From Sambucus nigra (taxonomy: Eukaryota > Streptophyta > Magnoliopsida > Dipsacales > Adoxaceae), in the NCBI GenBank assembly GCA_949130495.1, contig OX422221.1:27382917-27446916 (forward strand): 64,000 bases of DNA. The letters are read 5' to 3'. The translations under genes and the position numbers were made by a program. Within the stretch, counting starts at the first letter, position 1. Each line of letters begins with the position of its first letter. The notes under the pieces were generated by a model that had not been told where the DNA came from, made no database searches, and saw only the letters and a program-made list of their open reading frames with translations. Shown here in pieces: positions 57,791 to 64,000 of the stretch.

Positions 57791-58844
57791 ACACACGCGG
57801 TTTTGGGACAGGCTAAGGCTTAGGTTTACAGTAGGCTATGTTACGGGATAAGGGTATTTAGCTCCATTAAAATGCACAATTTCCTTAAAATACGCGTTTG
57901 AACACCGCAACGTGCATTAAGCCTGCATATTGAACAATTAAGCGCATAAGACCCATATTGTCGAGAATTAGCAACTAAAATACATCTATTCGGGGTATAA
58001 ATTGTACAGTTTTGGGTGCTTATCACACCACCCCCAAACAGAGCATTGCTAGTCCTCGAGCAATAAGATAGAGAGAAAGAGAAAGATAAGAAACCAAAAG
58101 TGTACCACTTTCGCGGGCACTTGCGATTGCACTTAGCATGTGCAACAAGCCTTTAAACCTATAGGTTGCCCTACAGGACGAGTTGTGTCTCGTGAGGGTT
58201 TGTAGGGAATATACCCACAAAATTCTTATTTGAAAAGATTTATTAAAAGGCAGTCAATCTCTTATTAGATGTAGAATAATCGCACAATCCATCACATGAG
58301 AAATATTTTCAGAAATACAAGTTAGAAGTGCATAAAAATTTAAGCTAAGTCAATACTCAAGGCACATCCTTCCTAGAACTCAACGTGTGTAGTGTGAATC
58401 AGTCAAAACGGGTCGAGTATCACAAGAGTAATCCCTAGATTGCCTTGTCGGAATCAACGCTTCAACTTCAAAATCTCACTAGATATAACTCTCTCAAACG
58501 AACTCTCGAGATATGGGTTAGTGTATCGCTCTTGGAGGTGAGTAAAGGTAATCAAGTTCAAACGTCTCACACACACATAAGAAAGAACGGACAATTAGAA
58601 AGAAAAATGATCTCATGAAAGGAATGCTAATCACTATAGTGAGAACGCCGAGTTATTCACCACGTTTACTTTCATTTGCCCGAACGCCTAGGGGAACATG
58701 TATGTATATGGGTGAGGGGGAAATGAAATGGGAAGGATATGATGATATGAGATAGGATGGTATATATTTGAGAAGAGTGTATCACTCATAGACGAACAAA
58801 TGTCTCTATTTCTTGACTGCAACTTTCTCTTTTTCTTCTTTTCC

Positions 58845-59195
58845 AAATACAAATCAATGTATGAGATAAATCTGCTAAAAATACAAATAACCCCAACATA
58901 GATTTGTATTTAATTTTTCTCTATCTAAAGCGGCTTTGGGAGAGATATCCCCTAAAAATGCAAACACTCTCTATGATAGATCATCTCCCTTTTTTTTACT
59001 TTCCTTTTTTTTCTATATATTTTTTTCTCTCTTTCAAAATACGCATCAATGTATGAGATAAATCTGCTAAAAATACAAATAACCCCAACATAGATTTGTA
59101 GAAAAAATTTCTCCATATGAATCGGCTTTGGGAGAGATATTCGCTAAAAATGCAAACACTCTCTATGACGGATCTTCTCCTTTTACTTTCAACAC
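58845..59195 (-). repeat. Hairpin array C: direct duplication of about 190 bp, four loops
   Basis: Two copies (about 58845-58990 and 59036-59185) each carry two TAAAAAT loops, at 58876, 58953, 59068 and 59145. Spacing is 77, 115 and 77 bp, and the copies are offset by 192 bp. The first loop of each copy sits between inverted AAATACAAATC-type arms. Between the copies is a pyrimidine-rich stretch. Confidence 0.75.
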
Positions 59196-60289
59196 TATTC
59201 TCTGTGGATATGGAAATGGGTGGTATGGTATATGGTGATGATATGGAAAATGGAAGGTGTATGAGTGTATGATAAATGGAATTTGGTTGGTGTATGATTG
59301 AAGGTGTGGTGAAAACCTAGTGTTCGGTACAAATTTCAAGACACGTGTTTCTTACAACTCGAAAGTGATTTCGTTCTCGGTGATCAGGCCAAAATTTTAT
59401 GAAAGATAATGAGATCATACAACAATTAAAGTGCCGACCCAAAAGAAGTTGAATCAACTTGTGACTCGGAGATTGCGTAAAACTATCAAAAAGGTGAAAT
59501 GCACGAATCTCACGGGCTAAAGTCTCTACTAGTGATCCTTAAGGTTCTCTTTAGAATTGTAGTACTCCTCAACTCTAACCGTAGTGACTTGATAAGTGCG
59601 TAAATTTTTGTTGAGTCTAGGAATTCATAGTGCAAAATTCCTTGTTACGTATTACATAAGCCATTTAGAAAAAATATTCTCTAGCTTGTTTCCTAGACTT
59701 AAAAAGATGGATGATTGAAAATTCATGTCACTGAATGAGATGAAAGAAATTGTACGAAATTTTAAAAATCAGGTTTAAAAATCAAAATTTTTCAAAAGAG
59801 GCACGATTTTGATAAAATTCCCCACCCCCAAACAAAAAGGAACATCGTCCTCGATGTTAAGTTAAATGAGTTTTAAAATTGAGGGCATAAGGTAGGAAAG
59901 AGATTACCAGAATGAACCGCTAATGAAGTGGACAGATGAATGCAAGAATAAACCTGAGTAAGTGATAAGAAAAAAAAATGGTGTACAAGTCTATAACAGG
60001 GAAAGCATAGGGTGATGTGAAACACCACCCCCAAACAGGATAAGACTAGTACAAGAAACGCGGGCTGCCTCCCGGTAGCGCTAAGTTTAACGTCTTCAAC
60101 CAGACCGATAGAATCTCACCCTAAAGATAAGAACTATGAAAGCGCGGGGTGGCAGAATAATGGGGTGATGAAGATCACCCCCAAACAAGACTGAAGCGTC
60201 AGTCTTGTTCGATAATTTGACAAGGGTGAGGGTGAAGAAACACCAATCACGGCCTTATTTTTTATTTTGAAGATTTTCACATTTTTTTT

Positions 60290-60560
60290 TGAATAATTTG
60301 AAAAAGAAAGGAAATATTTTTGGGATTTTTAGAGAATGAAAGGAAGAAAATATTGTTGGATTTTTTTTGAAGAAAATGGAGGGAAAAAAAATATTTTTGG
60401 ATTTTTTCTAAAAAATAAAATTAAAAAAATAAAGGAAAAAAATATTTTTGGAAGAAAAGGTAAGGAAAAAAAATATTTTTCGATTTTTTTTTTCAAAAGG
60501 AAAGAAAATATTTTTGGATTTTTTTTTTAATAAAAATGAAAGAAAATATTTTTGGATTTT
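60290..60560. repeat. Degenerate AAAATATTTTTGGATTTTTT repeat
   Basis: The word AAATATTTTTGG occurs about eight times at intervals of 25-45 bp with A-rich and T-rich spacers. It opens short frames that are only repeat translations. Confidence 0.75.
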
Positions 60561-61387
60561 TGTAAAAAAATAAAGGAAGAAAAATGGTGGGGAAAAAATA
60601 TGGACTCTTTGAATTGGACGAACTAACTAAAATCGACTACCGGAAAATGAATTGGACACACACAAGTCAAGAAAATTTCCTAACTAGCATATAGCCAATT
60701 TTTATATTTAAATTTAGTGAGAGGGTAGTCAAATTTTAATTAAGTCCGTGGGCGATAAAATATCACGGAATTATCTGAGTGATCGCCTTTGCAAAATTTT
60801 CTCCTAGTGGGCTACCTAGTTGATTGATTTTAAATTTAGTGATGGCTAAGGTAACACGCAATGATAAGCGAGTGAGTCGGGTGATGAAATCCATTCTCGT
60901 GAGTGACCGGGTGTAGGTCTTAGTAATTTAATTCATCACACCATTCAAAAAATAAATGCGAGAATAAAATCACATAAGGGCACCCAAGCATACACAATAA
61001 TTGACTCGCTGACAGGAGATGCGCGGGGGTTTAAAAAATGTACCTCCCACGGTTTTTAGGCCGTGGGGTGACGAAAAATTTGAGTCGACCGGGGGGAGAT
61101 CACGCCTATCTCAGTCGTCCCCCGGAGTCTTACCGATCCAAGGTAGAGAGGCTTCTAAATCCTCGCCAATGGACGCCCTCTCTCTACCTTGTCCGGTTTC
61201 CCTATCACGCTTGACTTGAATTATTACAAATTTAAATGAAAAATAAATGGTGTCTCTATGCACGGCAATACAAGCCAATGATAAAATCCTAATACAAGCC
61301 TTCTAAAAAATGGTACTAATAAAAATAAAAAGTGCAATACAAATGAATCACAAATATGTAATCCTCGCAAGTGCTTCAAGCTCCAAA

Positions 61388-61404
61388 GATCGGCAATGGC
61401 GTCA
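61388..61404 (-). other. E5 primer-binding site (tRNA-Asp type, degenerate)
   Basis: On the minus strand TGACGCCATTGCCGATC follows the LTR end TTATCA by two bases. It resembles the TGGCGCCGTTGCCGGGG site of Athila-type elements, with a few transitions. Confidence 0.6.
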
Positions 61405-61406
61405 TT

Positions 61407-62710
61407 TGATAAATAAAAAATTGCTTCTAATGTAGATTTTGTCGTTGTGCAACTTATCTATCCATCAAAAATTCCCTTGATCCTACAAAATTATAACAAA
61501 ACTAGTGTAGAGGGTAAGTAAGGGAGTCAATCCAAATCTAAGGGTGAAACACAAAATTGGAGAGGGCATATATAGATTCATTTGCATTTATTATTATTAT
61601 TTATTTATTTTTGCTTTTTATATTTTTTTATGAATTTTTCAAGGGAATATTAATTAACTAACTATATACTAATTTTTATAACTACTAATTACGAAATAAA
61701 AGCTAATTTAAGAAAAGTGATATAAACAAAATTGTCCTAATAAGTAAACTAACAAAATTGGACTCATGAGTGCTTCATAATTTCATCACATAAATGGAGA
61801 TTAGCCCTCACTAATCATCATCCAAAAAATATAAGATAAACAATTAAAAGCATGAGATGATTAAAAGAAAAGTAAAAGATTAGGAGATCAAACCCATTTA
61901 AGCCTTGAATTGACATGAAATCTTCAATAACCTCATCAATCTCTCAATTACACATCCAAAATCAATCAATCATAATCCCCCACTCATGTATTTATTTGAA
62001 TCTAAACTAAAAATTACAAACTAAAAATAAAAAGGATAGTGGATGAATTCATAATGGACAATTAAATAATAAAAGAGATTTGCTAAAAATGCAAATCCTA
62101 AAATTATACATTAGAATTCACCCAAAGAAATAAATTCTAGATCATTAATTTATATTGAGATAATTGCTAAAAATGCAAAATCTCAACATAAAGTAATGGG
62201 TTAGAATTTATCTCCCATGAGGGATAAATTTCACTACATCAATCTATTATGAATAATTGCTAAAAATGCAATAATTCATAATAGAGGGATGGGGTGAAAT
62301 TTATCCTAGAGATAATTTTCAACACACACCTCTATATTGAGGTATTTGCTAAAAATGCAAATACTCAACATAGAGGGGTGGGGAGAATTTTATCACACCT
62401 AGCTTAAAACTAATTTTGAGATCTCTTTGCAAATGGGTCATCCTCTTCAATTTATACAAGACATGGAGCATGGGGGTATTTTTGGAAGAATTAAGGTGCA
62501 TGTGGGAATGGTGTGAGGAGCATGTGGGTTGAGAGGTGTGAGGTCACAAAAATCTGATTTGTTTTATGGGGTATTTTAGGAAAGTGGCTTAAAGTTAGGT
62601 AGTTGGGGGTATTTGGGTAAAAGAGGGTTAAATGGGAATTGGTTTTTAGTCACATGGGTTAAATGTTTTATTTTTGGTATAGCTTTGTTTGTTAGGAAAG
62701 CAGATCGTGG
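61407..62710 (-). repeat. E5 5' LTR fragment with four-hairpin array, minus strand
   Basis: On the plus strand it begins TGATAAATAAAAAATTGC next to the primer site. 61407-62400 is matched in inverse orientation by fragment D (12652-13321 and 33514-33793), and 62175-62710 by the E5 3' LTR. The homology to the 3' LTR stops at 62710. The outer part matching 56837-58025 is absent, so this LTR has lost its 5' end. Confidence 0.68.
62040..62399 (-). repeat. Hairpin array B: four adjacent hairpins with identical TAAAAAT loop
   Basis: Units are about 62040-62123, 62124-62216, 62217-62311 and 62309-62399, end to end. Loops lie at 62084, 62168, 62261 and 62350. Each has arms of about 40-44 bases that pair with few mismatches. 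In unit 3, CTATTATGAATAATTGC faces GCAATAATTCATAATAG. In unit 4, CTCTATATTGAGGTATTTGC faces GCAAATACTCAACATAGAG. The arms differ from unit to unit while the loop and its flanking GC pair stay the same. Confidence 0.88.
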
Positions 62711-63050
62711 AATTTTTTTATGGGGGCATTTACGTTTAGATCCTATTAGACTTTCTTATATACATTCTAGTCCCATCATGTTTTTCCCTTACATATAAGT
62801 CCTATTCCTAATTTTTTGGAACCTTTTTTTCCAATTTTACCCTTTTAAAACCAACAATCCGTAACTTCCTTGAGGAAGTTACATAAGTGGTTGAACATTT
62901 TTTTTTAATATTGAAATGATCATAACTTTTGATTCACAAATCCGTTTTTCACAAAATTACTATTTTTGAAATCTGCTCGACGAGATCTATCAAACAAGAT
63001 CCATGAAGGCTATAAAATTCCAAAGAAAAAAAATTTACACAAACAGTAAA
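62711..63050. other. Unassigned AT-rich stretch
   Basis: This follows the truncated E5 LTR. It contains a 10-bp perfect inverted repeat with a 2-base centre at 62862-62883 (arms GTAACTTCCT and AGGAAGTTAC). No coding sequence or known element is recognised. Confidence 0.45.
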
Positions 63051-63488
63051 CTTTACTGTATGCACTAGAATATGAAATAGTTTTATATATGCAACAATTT
63101 CACAAACAGACAGTAACATTTACTGTGCTAATACTACACAGTATATATATATATATATACGGTGGATCCAAACCCTTTTTTTCACAATTACCTTATATTT
63201 GAAGGTTCGCGCTAGCGGTATCCAATCCTTACCACCATTATTGGAGCTTCAACGACCTTCGTCAGAGCTCCGATTTGGGGTGGGTAAGGGTGGCATGTGG
63301 TGCCGCTGGTGCGGACCTTTGAAATAAGAGACTTTTGAATAAATGGGCTTTGGATCCACCAAAGTATCATGGGGGGCCGCTGGCGCGGACCTTTGAAAAT
63401 AAGATTGGATAAATGGGATCGGGATCATCTGGAGCGCCAATTTGGGGTGAATAGGGGTGGCACAGAACTTTAAAAATAGGAGCATATT

Positions 63489-63550
<62 letters not shown>

Positions 63551-64000
63551 TGTAAAAATGTCATACATATTAAACTTTATTGTATACACCAGAAAATGAA
63601 ATGGTTTTATATTTGTGACATTTTCACAAACAATAACATTTACTGTGATAATATATTTATGAAATAGTTTTATATAGATAATATTTTCACAAACAGTAAC
63701 ATTTACTGAGTTTATATATATATATACACACACACACACGGTATATCCAAACCTCTTTTTTTTAAATTACCATATTTTTAAAGGTTTACGCTAGAAACAT
63801 TCAATCCCCACCACTACCCACCCCAATTGTTGAGGCTTCAACGACTTTCATCAGAGCTATGATTTAGGTGGGTAGTAGTAGCATAGGGTGCCGCTGGCGC
63901 GGACCTATGAAATTAAGAGATTATTAGATAAATGGAGTTTGGATCCACTGGCGCTCCGATTTGGGGTGAGTAGGGGTGACATTGGGTTAAGTTTATATCT
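63050..64000. repeat. Diverged tandem duplication, unit about 515 bp
   Basis: About 63059-63573 and 63574-64000 share TAAACTTTA-TGTA, TTTCACAAACA-AGTAACATTTACTG, GG-TCCAAACC, CTTCAACGAC, CGCTGGCGCGGACC and ATTTGGGGTGA blocks in the same order. A shorter GCCGCTGG-GCGGACCTTTGAAA repeat occurs twice inside the first copy (near 63301 and 63378). The second copy runs off the window. Confidence 0.7.
63491..63547. repeat. (AT)n microsatellite
   Basis: About 28 AT units lie at the boundary between the two copies of the 515-bp duplication. Shorter AT runs occur at 63140-63161 and 63714-63726. Confidence 0.95.

Larger units (their letters stand above)
56301..58025 (-). repeat. E5 3' LTR fragment, minus strand
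   Basis: The right end GGGTGCTTATCA (58025) is followed by a polypurine tract (minus strand GTTTGGGGGTGGTG), so a minus-strand LTR starts here. Positions 56301-56836 match 62175-62710 over exactly 536 bp, with about eight substitutions and no gap by eye. The LTR piece at 61407-62174 has no partner on the left, so the outer end of this copy is missing. 56837-58025 includes a G-rich and an A-rich block with extreme strand bias. Confidence 0.68.
58026..61406 (-). other. E5 internal region, non-coding
   Basis: This is 3.4 kb between a polypurine tract (58026-58039) and a primer site (61388-61404), read on the minus strand. No gag or pol domain was found in any frame. CCACCCCCAAAC-type blocks recur at 58030, 59820, 60027 and 60178. 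A GCGGGCTGCCTCCCGGTAGC stretch (60060-60079) is of a kind common in plant gypsy 3' regions. The layout fits a large non-autonomous derivative of an Athila- or Tat-like element. Confidence 0.6.

Noticed and set aside
60336..60530. Frame of 64 codons rich in Lys and Phe
   Set aside because: It is a translation of the AAATATTTTTGG repeat.

Overview
The window is plant nuclear intergenic DNA. It is AT-rich, has no recognisable host gene, and consists almost entirely of LTR retrotransposons and their remains, stacked inside one another. The organism is most likely a flowering plant with a repeat-rich genome. The evidence is Ty1/copia elements primed by initiator tRNA-Met, a chromodomain (Tekay/Del-like) Ty3/gypsy element with 3-kb LTRs, a Tat/Ogre-lineage polyprotein with two RNase H domains, and Athila-type primer sites. 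I cannot name the species. No tRNA, rRNA, organelle-derived segment or CRISPR array was seen.

Layout. Positions 1-12651 hold a minus-strand copia element (E1). Its 3' LTR lies off the left edge, and its 5' LTR (4727-12651) is split by E2, a plus-strand copia element (5365-12423, target duplication CTTAG) that carries only a gag gene. Positions 12652-33793 are an older LTR-like sequence (D) split by E3, a copia element (13322-33513, target duplication ATTAG). The 5' LTR of E3 was itself hit twice: by a 10.8-kb Tekay-like gypsy element (14245-25044) and by an element that left a 1456-bp solo LTR (26069-27524, target duplication ATAAC). Positions 34431-37170 hold the 3' tail and LTR of another copia element (E7). 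A satellite-like tandem array (about 37560-38130) and a 22-bp poly(C) run follow. Positions 38390-42845 are a gutted gypsy element (E8) with one complete LTR.

Positions about 43010-45364 look like the start of a plus-strand Ogre-like element: a 47-bp tandem array, an Arg-type primer site and a decayed extra ORF. It meets, tail to tail, a minus-strand Tat-lineage polyprotein (45819-52673: gag, protease, RT, RNase H, second RNase H, integrase). From 54212 to 62710 lie two related non-coding minus-strand elements (E4, E5). Their LTR and internal sequence carries arrays of hairpins that share one invariant loop. Positions 62711-64000 hold AT microsatellites and a diverged tandem duplication of about 515 bp.

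No element here looks able to move by itself. Each copia element keeps a different subset of domains (E1 gag, integrase end, RT and RNase H; E2 gag only; E3 gag, protease and integrase). The gypsy polyprotein has lost catalytic residues in RT, RNase H and integrase, and most of its stop codons look like C-to-T or G-to-A changes. The most unusual signals are the invariant-loop hairpin arrays, the reiterated CpG-rich palindromes in the LTRs of several families, the gag-only element with a perfect target duplication, and the tail-to-tail Ogre-like and Tat arrangement.
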